Shown in pieces: positions 42,246 through 50,579 of a stretch of 60,550 nt of DNA. The number at the start of each line of letters is the position of its first letter. Positions within the stretch are counted from its first letter, which is position 1. The notes beneath the pieces were generated by a model, which did not search any database, had not been told where the DNA came from, and saw only the letters and a program-made list of their open reading frames with translations. Origin of the DNA: Oscillospiraceae bacterium. GTDB lineage: Bacteria > Bacillota > Clostridia > Oscillospirales > Oscillospiraceae. The stretch spans positions 1 to 60,550 of the forward strand of contig SVLS01000009.1 in the NCBI GenBank assembly GCA_015067835.1, given 5' to 3'. A program made the position numbers and the translations under genes.

Positions 42246-43274
42246 ATGGCAAAAGTAATTACCTTTGGCGAGCTGATGCTCCGCCTGCAACCGTATAACT
42301 ATGAGCGTTTTGTTCAGTGCGATCACGTAGAATTCACCTTTGGCGGCGGCGAAGCCAATGTAGCTGTTTCTCTGGCAAACTACGGTGTAGATGTTGCCTA
42401 TGTTACAAAGCTTCCCACCCACGCAATCGGTCAGAGCGCTGTTAATTCCCTGCGCCGCTACGGTGTAGATACTACCAAGATCGTCCGCGGCGGTGACCGC
42501 GTCGGCATCTACTTCAACGAAAAGGGTGCTTCTCAGCGTGGTTCTGTCTGTATCTATGACCGTGCAAACTCCGCCATTGCCAAGGCTGAACCCAGCGATT
42601 TTGACTGGGATGCAATCTTTGAGGGCGCTGAGTGGTTCCACTTCACCGGTATTACCCCCGCACTGGGCGGCAATCTGGTTGAAATTTGCAAGCAGGCCTG
42701 TATCGCTGCCAAGGCAAAGGGGTTGAAAATTTCCTGTGACCTGAACTACCGCGGCAAGCTGTGGACCCGTGCTCAGGCTCGCGAAGCAATGACCGAGCTG
42801 TGCCAATATGTGGATGTCTGCATCTCCAACGAAGAGGATGCCAAGGATGTCTTCGGTATCGAAGCAGAGGCTACCGATATTTACGGCGGCAGCCTGAATC
42901 ACGAGGGCTACAAGTCTGTTGCCAAGCAGCTGGCTGACAAATTCGGCTTTGAGATGGTTGCCATTACCCTGCGCGAATCCCATTCCGCATTTGACAACGG
43001 CTGGAGCGCAATGCTGTACAATGTCAAGGACAACGAATACTGCTTCTCCAAGAAGTATGACCTGCACATCATCGACCGCGTTGGCGGTGGCGACAGCTTC
43101 GGCGGCGGCTTGATTTACTCCGTTATGAACGGCAAGAGCACCCAGGCTGCTGTGGAATTTGCCGTAGCTGCATCTGCTTTGAAGCACTCCATTGAAGGCG
43201 ACTACAATATGGTGACTGTAGCGGAGGTTGAAAAGCTGGCTGGCGGCGACGGTTCCGGCCGTATCCAAAGATAA
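42246..43274 (+). CDS. kdgK: 2-dehydro-3-deoxygluconokinase (PfkB family)
   Basis: 342 residues. It phosphorylates KDG with ATP to KDPG, the substrate of the aldolase upstream. PfkB signatures are FTFGGGEANVAVSLANYG (N-terminal) and DRVGGGDSFGGGLIYS (C-terminal, catalytic Asp). ATG 42246 has AAAGGAT ahead; an earlier in-frame ATG (42228) is unlikely. The assignment to KDG rests on family and the eda neighbour. Confidence 0.92.
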   Translation: MAKVITFGELMLRLQPYNYERFVQCDHVEFTFGGGEANVAVSLANYGVDVAYVTKLPTHAIGQSAVNSLRRYGVDTTKIVRGGDRVGIYFNEKGASQRGSVCIYDRANSAIAKAEPSDFDWDAIFEGAEWFHFTGITPALGGNLVEICKQACIAAKAKGLKISCDLNYRGKLWTRAQAREAMTELCQYVDVCISNEEDAKDVFGIEAEATDIYGGSLNHEGYKSVAKQLADKFGFEMVAITLRESHSAFDNGWSAMLYNVKDNEYCFSKKYDLHIIDRVGGGDSFGGGLIYSVMNGKSTQAAVEFAVAASALKHSIEGDYNMVTVAEVEKLAGGDGSGRIQR

Positions 43275-43286
43275 GGAGTATACGCA

Positions 43287-43577
43287 ATGGCAAACGAAGA
43301 AATTTTGCAGGAAGAGGAAGAAAACCTCCTGACCCTGACAGACGAAAACGGCGAAGATGTAACCTTTGAATATCTGGACTGTATCCAGTATGCCGATAAG
43401 GAATATCTGGTTTTGATGCCCGCTGAGGAAGACTCCAACGAAATCGTAATTCTGGAAGTCCAGCCTGTGGACGAAGAAACCGAAAACTACATTTCCGTCT
43501 CTGACGAGAAGGTTCTCGATGAGGTCTACGCCATCTTTAAAGAGCGTTTTAAAGATATCATCACCTTTGAGGACTAA
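43287..43577 (+). CDS. DUF1292 (YrzB-like) acidic protein
   Basis: 96 residues, strongly acidic, with the DUF1292 pattern TLTDENGEDVTFEYLDCIQY, EYLVLMP and EIVILEVQP. Found throughout Firmicutes, usually beside yrrK/yrrL or alanyl-tRNA synthetase; here it follows the KDG kinase by 12 bases with RBS AAGGAG, so it is probably cotranscribed. Function unknown. Confidence 0.9.
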   Translation: MANEEILQEEEENLLTLTDENGEDVTFEYLDCIQYADKEYLVLMPAEEDSNEIVILEVQPVDEETENYISVSDEKVLDEVYAIFKERFKDIITFED

Positions 43578-43582
43578 AAAAT

Positions 43583-43617
43583 GGGGCTGTTGCATTGCAA
43601 CAGCCCCTTGTTTTTTT
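43583..43617. terminator. bidirectional terminator
   Basis: 12-bp stem 43583-43594/43596-43607 (inner pairs open into a loop), T7 on plus and T6 on minus, between DUF1292 and gpsA. Confidence 0.92.
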
Positions 43618-44614
43618 AATTCCATCCGGTGTCTTCCGATTCTGCCTTCCGACTCCGGTTTAACAGTATTTCCACCACTTGCCGGGTGGGAATATTTTTA
43701 TACAGCACCGCATAGGCAGCATTGATAATGGGCATATCAACACCCTTCATTTTTGCCAGTTCCCAAGCCGCTTTCGACGCGTAGTAGCCTTCCACCGCCG
43801 CTCCAACCTCAGCCATTGCATCCGCTGTACTTCTGCCCTTGCCAATCAAAATGCCGGCTCGGCGATTTCGGGAATGCTGTGATGTACAGGTAACAATCAA
43901 GTCGCCGATTCCAGTCAAGCCGGCAAAGGTCTCCCAATTTGCCCCCATGGAAACGCCCAGGCGGGCCATTTCTGTCATGCCTCTGGTAATAAGCATCGCT
44001 TTGATATTGTCTCCGTAGCCCATACCGTCTGTAACACCGACACATAGTGCAATAACGTTCTTCAAAGCGCCGCCTAGCTCCGCGCCAACGATGTCAGGAT
44101 TTGTGTATACCCTGAAATAGTCCGACATAAAGGCGTCCTGCACCAGCTCTGCATCCTTTTGATTCTCACTGGCCGCCACGCAACCGGTAGGCATTCCAAC
44201 TGCAAGCTCCTCTGCGTGGCTGGGACCGGTAAGGGCAACCACCGGGCGGTGAACCTCCTCCTGCACAATTTGACTCATCCGCAGTAAGGTTCCCTCCTCA
44301 ATGCCCTTGGTGACGGACACCATCACCGCATCTTCATCTACATAGGGCGCAACCAGCCGGCAAATTTCCCGAATAGCAAAGGACGGGCTGGCAATCACCA
44401 CCAAACGGCAGCCGGATGCACAGCTGCAATCGTCAGAAACATTCAGTTGTGGCGGAAGCTTTACACCCTTCAAACGGGGGTTATATCCGCTCTTTTTCAT
44501 CTGTTCTGCCTTTTCCGCAGAACGGGTCCATAGGGTTACCTCATGGCCGTTTTTGCACAGGCATATTGCCAGAGCTGTGCCCCACGCACCGCTGCCAATT
44601 ACTGCAATTTTCAT
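43616..44614 (-). CDS. gpsA: NAD(P)-dependent glycerol-3-phosphate dehydrogenase
   Basis: 332 residues reducing DHAP to sn-glycerol-3-phosphate for lipid synthesis. Nucleotide loop AVIGSGAWGTALA, the ALTGPSHAEELAVGMPT segment, the catalytic lysine region GAELGGALKNVIAL and GLTGIGDLIVTC are intact. Its start overlaps the plsY stop by 4 bases: product of one enzyme is substrate of the other. Confidence 0.97.
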   Translation of the reverse strand: MKIAVIGSGAWGTALAICLCKNGHEVTLWTRSAEKAEQMKKSGYNPRLKGVKLPPQLNVSDDCSCASGCRLVVIASPSFAIREICRLVAPYVDEDAVMVSVTKGIEEGTLLRMSQIVQEEVHRPVVALTGPSHAEELAVGMPTGCVAASENQKDAELVQDAFMSDYFRVYTNPDIVGAELGGALKNVIALCVGVTDGMGYGDNIKAMLITRGMTEMARLGVSMGANWETFAGLTGIGDLIVTCTSQHSRNRRAGILIGKGRSTADAMAEVGAAVEGYYASKAAWELAKMKGVDMPIINAAYAVLYKNIPTRQVVEILLNRSRKAESEDTGWN

Positions 44615-45237
44615 TTGTTCAAATCCTTATGAATCAGGTGAACCTTTGATTCCTTGCCGGTCACCAGGCGTTTGATGTTACTTCTGTGCATAAAGATGGC
44701 CAATACGCCGATAAAAATTCCGCCGCCCATCATAATCCAGTTGCCATAATAAATCACACCAAAGCCCACAGAGCAGGTCAAGGCGCCCAGTACAGAGCCC
44801 AGCGAAACATACCGGGTGATGGCAAACGCAATGATGAACACACCAAGCATGACCAACGCAATCCGCCAATCCATAATCAACGCCGCAGTAAAGCCGCACA
44901 AAATACCCTTACCGCCCTTAAAGCCGAGCAGCGCCGGAAAATCGTGTCCCAGAGAAACCACGACAGCACCCAGCACCAGACCCTCCTGATAATAGCCGAA
45001 AGATTTCAGCATAAATCCGGCGCCAAAGGCGGCCGCTGCTGTTTTCAGCATATCCACCAGTATTACAAGCAGACTGCTCCAGCTGCCATAACTGCGAAAG
45101 AAGTTGGTCAGACCAGCGTTTCCGCTGCCATGCTTACGCACATCATCACCGGCAACCAATGCGGAAATGCATACAGAACCGTTCAGATTTCCAAGAAGAT
45201 AAGCAGTAATTGCTGCTGTCAGCACTGCCAGGACCAT
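44611..45237 (-). CDS. plsY: acyl-phosphate:glycerol-3-phosphate acyltransferase
   Basis: 208 residues, several membrane segments. It makes lysophosphatidate from acyl-phosphate and G3P. PlsY motifs are YLLGNLNGSVCIS, HGSGNAGLTNFFRSYG, GHDFPALLGFKGGKGI and a late HRSNIKRL. It starts 2 bases after the der stop. Confidence 0.96.
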   Translation of the reverse strand: MVLAVLTAAITAYLLGNLNGSVCISALVAGDDVRKHGSGNAGLTNFFRSYGSWSSLLVILVDMLKTAAAAFGAGFMLKSFGYYQEGLVLGAVVVSLGHDFPALLGFKGGKGILCGFTAALIMDWRIALVMLGVFIIAFAITRYVSLGSVLGALTCSVGFGVIYYGNWIMMGGGIFIGVLAIFMHRSNIKRLVTGKESKVHLIHKDLNK

Positions 45238-45239
45238 AA

Positions 45240-46571
45240 TTACTCCTCCTTATCGCCCTTCTGGCGAATAGTGATGCGAACAGGCGTTCCCTTCAGTCCA
45301 AATACCTCACGGATTTGATTTTCCAAATACCGTTGGTAGGAAAAATGGAAGAGCCGCGCATCATTGCAGAAAATCACAAAATGCGGGGGCTTCGTGCTCG
45401 CCTGGGTCATATAATAAATCTTCAGGCGTCTGCCCTTATCCGACGGCGGCTGTACCCGAGCGGTGGCATCTGCCAAAACGCTGTTCAGAGCACCGGTTGT
45501 GATGCGGCTGGTGTTTTGAGCATGAACATCCTGAATCACCTGAAACAGCCTGTCCACCCGCTGACCGGTCAACGCAGATAGGAACACCACCGGCGCATAG
45601 AGCATATAGCTCAGCCCATTGCGCACATCCGCTTCTTTGTCCCGCATCGTATTGGTTTCCTTATCCTCCACCGCATCCCATTTGTTAACCACGATAATTG
45701 CCGCTTTTCCGGCCTCGTGTACCAAACCTGCGATTTTGGTATCCTGCTCGGTAACACCGTCATTGGCATCCACCAGAATCAAGCACACATCCGCCCGTTC
45801 AATGGCGCTGATGGAGCGCATATTGGAATACCGCTCAATGGCATCGTCCACCTTGCTCTTGCGGCGCATACCGGCAGTATCAATGAAGCAATATTTTCCT
45901 GTTTCATTTTCAAAATAGGAGTCAATCGCATCCCGTGTAGTACCGGCTACATCGGACACAATCACTCTTTCTTCCCCAAGAATACGGTTCAAAAGACTGC
46001 TCTTGCCCACATTTGGCTTGCCAACAATGGCAACCTTGATGATGTCGCTTTCTTCCTCCTCCTCTTCTTCAGAGGGAATATTCTCCAGTACCCAGTCCAG
46101 CATATCGCCGGTACCGTGGCCGTGAATAGCAGAGGTTTCAAACAAATCAGCGATGCCCAGAGAATAGAATTCGTATACATCCGGGTTTACAGCACCAATA
46201 GAGTCGCACTTATTGACAGCCAGGCATACAGGCTTTCTGCTCTTGCGGAGCATTGTTGCCACATCCTGGTCTGCGGCAGTGACACCGGAGCGCACATCCA
46301 CTACCATAATAATGGCATCGGCAAGCTCAATGCCGATTTCCGCCTGGCGGCGCATAAATTTCAGCATCTCGCTGTCCGTTCCCGGCTCAATGCCGCCGGT
46401 ATCTACCAGAGAGAAATGGCGGTTACACCATTCGCAGTCGCCGTAAATTCTGTCTCGGGTGACGCCGGGCGTATCCTCCACAATGGAGGTGCGCTGGCCG
46501 GTCAGCTTATTGAACAGCATTGATTTTCCAACGTTGGGTCTGCCAACAATGGCAACCAAAGGTTTCGCCAT
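45240..46571 (-). CDS. der: ribosome biogenesis GTPase Der (EngA)
   Basis: 443 residues with two tandem GTPase domains: GRPNVGKSMLFNKLTG / DTPG / NKCD and GKPNVGKSSLLNRILG / DTAG / NKWD, plus the C-terminal KH-like domain. Needed for 50S assembly. First gene of der-plsY-gpsA, the usual Firmicute order. Confidence 0.98.
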   Translation of the reverse strand: MAKPLVAIVGRPNVGKSMLFNKLTGQRTSIVEDTPGVTRDRIYGDCEWCNRHFSLVDTGGIEPGTDSEMLKFMRRQAEIGIELADAIIMVVDVRSGVTAADQDVATMLRKSRKPVCLAVNKCDSIGAVNPDVYEFYSLGIADLFETSAIHGHGTGDMLDWVLENIPSEEEEEEESDIIKVAIVGKPNVGKSSLLNRILGEERVIVSDVAGTTRDAIDSYFENETGKYCFIDTAGMRRKSKVDDAIERYSNMRSISAIERADVCLILVDANDGVTEQDTKIAGLVHEAGKAAIIVVNKWDAVEDKETNTMRDKEADVRNGLSYMLYAPVVFLSALTGQRVDRLFQVIQDVHAQNTSRITTGALNSVLADATARVQPPSDKGRRLKIYYMTQASTKPPHFVIFCNDARLFHFSYQRYLENQIREVFGLKGTPVRITIRQKGDKEE

Positions 46572-46605
46572 AAAACAGCGCTCCTTTCAAATAACTCTAG
46601 GATTT

Positions 46606-46634
46606 ATTATGGCACAATTTCCCATTAAAAGCAA
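46606..46634 (-). promoter_or_regulatory. promoter of der-plsY-gpsA
   Basis: Minus strand TTGCTT (46629-46634), 17-base spacer, CATAAT (46606-46611). Confidence 0.6.
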
Positions 46635-46686
46635 CGGAAATTTATAGAGTTTTATCGTTTCTTAATAATCGAATTCTTATTTTCCC

Positions 46687-46722
46687 AAAAAAGGAAAAAG
46701 AGGAAGGTCTCAGCCTTCCTCT
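46687..46722 (-). terminator. terminator of the DUF177-rpmF unit
   Basis: 9-bp stem 46699-46707/46714-46722, followed on the minus strand by C and T5, then T6 further on. Confidence 0.8.
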
Positions 46723-46742
46723 GCGCTTACGCTTTTCCTGCC

Positions 46743-46928
46743 TTAGTCAGCCTTGGCGGCCAGGACCTGACGGCCATTGTAAGAGCCGCAAGCCTTGCAA
46801 GCTCTGTGGGGCATGACGGGCTCACCGCACTTGGGGCAAACGGCCACGCTGGGAGCAGACAGCTTCCAGTTACCGCCACGACGCTTATCACGACGGGCCT
46901 TGGATACTTTACACTTAGGGACAGCCAT
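46743..46928 (-). CDS. rpmF: 50S ribosomal protein L32
   Basis: 61 residues: [17 protein letters not shown] start, then a zinc-binding CPKCGEP...CKACG set of four cysteines. ATG 46928 has AAGGAGGTG ahead. Follows the DUF177 gene as in most bacteria. Confidence 0.98.
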   Translation of the reverse strand: MAVPKCKVSKARRDKRRGGNWKLSAPSVAVCPKCGEPVMPHRACKACGSYNGRQVLAAKAD

Positions 46929-46976
46929 GGATGACACCTCCTTGGTCGAACTGCTTTTTGCAGCATTCTAATGGTT

Positions 46977-47477
46977 TTACTTCTCGAGAAGCTGCTTCAA
47001 AGCAGCAAAACGGGGATCGCACTCTTTGGTACAGCGGCAAGGGCCTTCGTTCAGGTTGGTGCCGCATTGGCAACACAAACCCTTACAATCCTCCTTGCAC
47101 AGCATCCGGGAGCCCACATTCAGCACAAATACTGTGCGAATAATGTCTTCCAGGTCTGCGCTGTCTCCTACCAGAGGAAATACCCATTCATCTTCGTTTT
47201 CTTCGTTGCTCAGCTCTGTCACCAGCACCACATCGATGGGAATGTCCACATCCTTCTCAAAGTCCTGCGCGCAGCGATCGCATACGCCGTGGAGGGTGGT
47301 ATGAACAGAACCTGTCATTACCAGCACGCCGGCGGTATTCCGTACCGTACCGGATGCCAGAACCGGCTCACTCACCGGGTGAGTATTGCCATATTGAAGA
47401 TCACGCAAGTCTACGCTGGCGGAAAAAGGGACGGATGCACCGGGACAATCTATAATCTTAGACAGTCCTAAAAGCAT
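46977..47477 (-). CDS. DUF177 (YceD) family protein
   Basis: 166 residues; the family is tied to 23S rRNA/L32 metabolism by its constant position before rpmF. The C-terminus has CKEDCKGLCCQCGTNLNEGPC, a cysteine-rich signature of the Firmicute form. ATG 47477 with GAGGGGG ahead is preferred over the upstream opening. Confidence 0.93.
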   Translation of the reverse strand: MLLGLSKIIDCPGASVPFSASVDLRDLQYGNTHPVSEPVLASGTVRNTAGVLVMTGSVHTTLHGVCDRCAQDFEKDVDIPIDVVLVTELSNEENEDEWVFPLVGDSADLEDIIRTVFVLNVGSRMLCKEDCKGLCCQCGTNLNEGPCRCTKECDPRFAALKQLLEK

Positions 47478-47508
47478 AGCTTCCCCCTCCTCGCAGTCGT
47501 GCTTAGAT

Positions 47509-47537
47509 ATTATATAGGTTTTTATGTCATTTGTCAA
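47509..47537 (-). promoter_or_regulatory. perfect sigma-A promoter of DUF177-rpmF
   Basis: Minus strand TTGACA (47532-47537), 17-base spacer, TATAAT (47509-47514); both hexamers match consensus. Confidence 0.92.
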
Positions 47538-47583
47538 ATGTTATTTTTGAAAAAATCAAGCATTTTTGCGAAACCTGTGGGTT

Positions 47584-47610
47584 CTATATCCAATTTATAG
47601 GACATACCCT
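47584..47610 (+). promoter_or_regulatory. sigma-E-like promoter of spoIVA
   Basis: CTATAT (47584-47589) and CATACCCT (47603-47610), 13 bases apart, match the mother-cell sigma-E pattern (ATA ... CATACANT) at the right distance before spoIVA. No good sigma-A promoter is seen here. Confidence 0.55.
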
Positions 47611-47660
47611 GTTGTAGACCCTGGCAGGAGCCTTAATCCTGCCTGATGAGGAGGCGGGCT

Positions 47661-49124
47661 ATGGAAAATATCTACGCAGACATTGCTGCCAGAACCGGCG
47701 GCAACATATACTTAGGGGTGGTAGGGCCGGTACGGACCGGAAAATCTACATTGATTAAACGGATTATGGAAGAAATGGTAATCCCCCGTATTGACGATCC
47801 TTACCGAAAAGAACGGGCACGGGATGAGCTGCCCCAAAGCGGCTCCGGAAAGACCATTATGACCTCGGAGCCAAAATTCGTACCGGAGGAAGCCATTGAA
47901 ATTTCTCCCGACGGAAAGGTGAAGCTTCGTGTACGGATGATCGACTCTGTGGGCTATATGGTTCGCGGAGCGGTGGGAGCAGATGAAAACGGCGTTCCGC
48001 GCATGGTAACAACGCCTTGGTATGACCACGAGATTCCGATGACAGAGGCAGCGGAGCTGGGCACGAAAAAGGTGATGCAGGAGCACTGCTCCATCGGTCT
48101 GGTGGTGACCACTGACGGGTCGGTGACTGACATCCCCCGGGAGGATTATGTGGAGGCGGAGCGGCGGGCCATTTTGGATATGAAAGCCACCGGAAAGCCT
48201 TTCCTGGTGATTGTCAACAGCCGCAATCCCCACGCCGCGGCCGCCAAAGAGGTAAAGGATTACCTGCAAAATGAATTTTCCGTGGATGCCGCTGTGGCAG
48301 ACTGTCAGGCTTTGGATGCCGATGGCATTGTTTCCCTTTTGAAGGATCTGCTGTATGCATTTCCGATGCAGGAGCTGCGGATTTTTCTTCCTCGCTGGAT
48401 GGATGCGCTGGAGCCAGAGCATCCTGTAAAGCGGGCTCTGTATCAGACACTCCTGCAATGTGCTGAGGAGATTTCCCGTTTAGGGCAGGCGGAAGAATCC
48501 CTGTCTGCGCTGAAGGATGTGGAGCAGCTACAGTCTTATGCCATTCGGGATATTGATTTGGCAACCGGTACCGTCTGCTGCGACCTGCAGTTCCCGGAGG
48601 CGTTGTTCTATCAAATCCTCAGCGCAAAGGCCGGTGTCACCATCACCACAGATGCGCAGCTTTTGCAGCTGCTGACCCAATTAAGTCAGGTCAAAAAGGA
48701 GTACGACAAAATCTCCGATGCCCTTTCCGCCGTCAAAACCACCGGCTATGGCGTGGTGATGCCCAGTGCGGATGAAATGACCCTACAGCCCCCGGAGGTT
48801 CTGCGCAAAAACGGTGCGTTCGGTGTAAAACTGCGGGCAGGTGCGCCCTCTATCCACATGGTTCGTGTGGACATCGACACGGAAATCAGTCCTATGGTGG
48901 GAAGTGAACAGCAATCTCAGGATCTGATTACGTATCTTAGCGGTGAAGACCCGGAGAAGCTGTGGCAAAGCAACATCTTTGGAAAATCCGTCTACGAGCT
49001 GATTCAGGAAAGCCTGACCGCCAAGGTCATTCGGATGCCTGAAGATGTACGGCTGAAATTCAAGGGCACCTTGAATCGCATTGTCAACGAAGGTGCAACG
49101 GGTTTAATTTGTCTGATTCTGTGA
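47661..49124 (+). CDS. spoIVA: stage IV sporulation protein A
   Basis: 487 residues. An ATPase that polymerises on the forespore as the base of the spore coat. It starts MENIYADIAARTGGNIYLGV; the P-loop is GPVRTGKST, followed by MIDSVGYMVRGAVG and NSRNPHA. The conserved C-terminal GATGLICLIL is present. RBS AGGAGG, 7 bases ahead. It shows a complete coat-assembly starter and, with spo0A, supports spore formation. Confidence 0.97.
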   Translation: MENIYADIAARTGGNIYLGVVGPVRTGKSTLIKRIMEEMVIPRIDDPYRKERARDELPQSGSGKTIMTSEPKFVPEEAIEISPDGKVKLRVRMIDSVGYMVRGAVGADENGVPRMVTTPWYDHEIPMTEAAELGTKKVMQEHCSIGLVVTTDGSVTDIPREDYVEAERRAILDMKATGKPFLVIVNSRNPHAAAAKEVKDYLQNEFSVDAAVADCQALDADGIVSLLKDLLYAFPMQELRIFLPRWMDALEPEHPVKRALYQTLLQCAEEISRLGQAEESLSALKDVEQLQSYAIRDIDLATGTVCCDLQFPEALFYQILSAKAGVTITTDAQLLQLLTQLSQVKKEYDKISDALSAVKTTGYGVVMPSADEMTLQPPEVLRKNGAFGVKLRAGAPSIHMVRVDIDTEISPMVGSEQQSQDLITYLSGEDPEKLWQSNIFGKSVYELIQESLTAKVIRMPEDVRLKFKGTLNRIVNEGATGLICLIL

Positions 49125-49133
49125 TCTCTCTTG

Positions 49134-49197
49134 CCTCTCCCGGAGGGAGAGCCAAGGTACAAAACAGCCGGCTGGGTTCTCCAGCCGGCTGTTGTTA
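49134..49197. terminator. terminator region of spoIVA and mtnN
   Basis: A small hairpin CTCTCCC-GGA-GGGAGAG (49134-49150) followed by a perfect 13-bp stem 49163-49175/49181-49193, between convergent genes; the T tracts are short. Confidence 0.7.
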
Positions 49198-49896
49198 TGC
49201 ATTTTTCAGTTTCTTTGCCAGCGTCTGCACCACCTTGGCACAGCGCTCAGCAGCAATGGCTTCAAAAGTGGGATAGTCCATTTCCGCACTGTTGTCCGCT
49301 TTGTCAGAAATGGCACGCAGAATCACAAAGGGTACGCCGTTGCGGTAAGCCGTCTGCGCAATGGCTGCACCCTCCATCTCGGTGCACAAGGCCTGGGTGT
49401 TGGCAATAATGGCATCTTTTTGCGCCTTATCGCAGATAAACTGGTCACCGGTGGCAATTCTGCCCACCCGGCAATGACCGGGATTTACAGCTTCTGCGGC
49501 AGACACCGCATATTCTACCATCTTCGCATCCGCCGGAAATGCAACCACATCCATCCCCGGCACTTTGCCATAGGGGTATCCAAATCCAACACAGTCAAAA
49601 TCGTGATGCATGGCATCCCGGCTCACCACCAGGTCGCCAATGTCCAGCTCATTGCAAAGAGAACCGGCAATGCCGGTGTTTACCAAATGGGTAACGCCAT
49701 AGCTGACGCACAGAATCTGAGCGCACATTGTCGCATTGACCTTGCCCACGCCGCATTGCACTACAACCACTTCCAGCCCTTCCAGCTCTCCCTGGCAGAA
49801 TTCCATTCCTGCACAGGTAGCAACGGACTTGTTTTGCATATTTTCTTTCAGGGAGTCAACCTCCACCTTCATTGCACCAATAATGCCTAGCTTCAT
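49195..49896 (-). CDS. mtnN: 5'-methylthioadenosine/S-adenosylhomocysteine nucleosidase
   Basis: 233 residues removing adenine from SAH and MTA. Motifs: GIIGAMKVEVDSL (catalytic Glu region), LVNTGIAGSLC, VSRDAMHHDFD and ALCTEMEGAAIAQ, VILRAISDKAD. It lies 10 bases after luxS; together they turn SAH to homocysteine and DPD/AI-2. Confidence 0.96.
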   Translation of the reverse strand: MKLGIIGAMKVEVDSLKENMQNKSVATCAGMEFCQGELEGLEVVVVQCGVGKVNATMCAQILCVSYGVTHLVNTGIAGSLCNELDIGDLVVSRDAMHHDFDCVGFGYPYGKVPGMDVVAFPADAKMVEYAVSAAEAVNPGHCRVGRIATGDQFICDKAQKDAIIANTQALCTEMEGAAIAQTAYRNGVPFVILRAISDKADNSAEMDYPTFEAIAAERCAKVVQTLAKKLKNA

Positions 49897-49906
49897 ACGC
49901 CTCTCC

Positions 49907-50383
49907 TTATTCGGGATAAACCAAGCGGTTTTCCGGTATGTTTTTTAAAAGCTCACCGTATCTTCTGCCCCAATATCGGGCCATGGGCAAATTCATATCC
50001 AGATAATTGCCGCAGTCTTTCGCAGATGCTCCGGGAATCTCGCCGTCATAGTCTGCAATAAAGCCGAAGCAATCCCGCACCAGACTCAGCACTTGGCGGG
50101 ATTCATAATCACCGGCAAGCAGAAGATAAAAACCGGTTCTGCATCCCATCGGGCCAAAATACAGCACCTTATCCTTCCACGCCGGTTCATTGCGCAAAAA
50201 GGTTGCCGCCAAATGCTCAATGGTATGTACCTCTGCCGTATTCATCACCGGCTCCTCATTGGGCTTGGTCAGCCGCAAGTCAAAAGTGGTAACCGTCTGC
50301 TCTCCTACCTTATCCTTCCGGGATACATAGAGTCCCGGCTGTAATTTAATATGGTCAATGGTAAAGCTGGTAATTTTCTCCAT
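49907..50383 (-). CDS. luxS: S-ribosylhomocysteine lyase
   Basis: 158 residues. It cleaves S-ribosylhomocysteine to homocysteine and DPD, the AI-2 precursor. Metal ligands H53 and H57 (HTIEH) and the catalytic Cys region GPMGCRTG (C81) are present. ATG 50383 has GAGGGAG ahead; the frame opens earlier. Confidence 0.97.
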   Translation of the reverse strand: MEKITSFTIDHIKLQPGLYVSRKDKVGEQTVTTFDLRLTKPNEEPVMNTAEVHTIEHLAATFLRNEPAWKDKVLYFGPMGCRTGFYLLLAGDYESRQVLSLVRDCFGFIADYDGEIPGASAKDCGNYLDMNLPMARYWGRRYGELLKNIPENRLVYPE

Positions 50384-50413
50384 AGATTCTCCCTCACCTG
50401 TTTTGCTGTCGTT

Positions 50414-50442
50414 ATCATACCCCATAATTTACAAAAATGCAA
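50414..50442 (-). promoter_or_regulatory. promoter of luxS-mtnN
   Basis: Minus strand TTGCAT (50437-50442), 17-base spacer, TATGAT (50414-50419). Confidence 0.65.
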
Positions 50443-50579
50443 GAGAAAGCGGTACAACGGGCAGTTGATCTGCTCTCAACCTCCCGTTGAGAGAAATTTT
50501 TTCATATTAACAAATCATTGATAGCTTTTTTGAAAAAAATATGGCATAATGTGGTTATTAAAAGTAAGGAGGTAATCCT

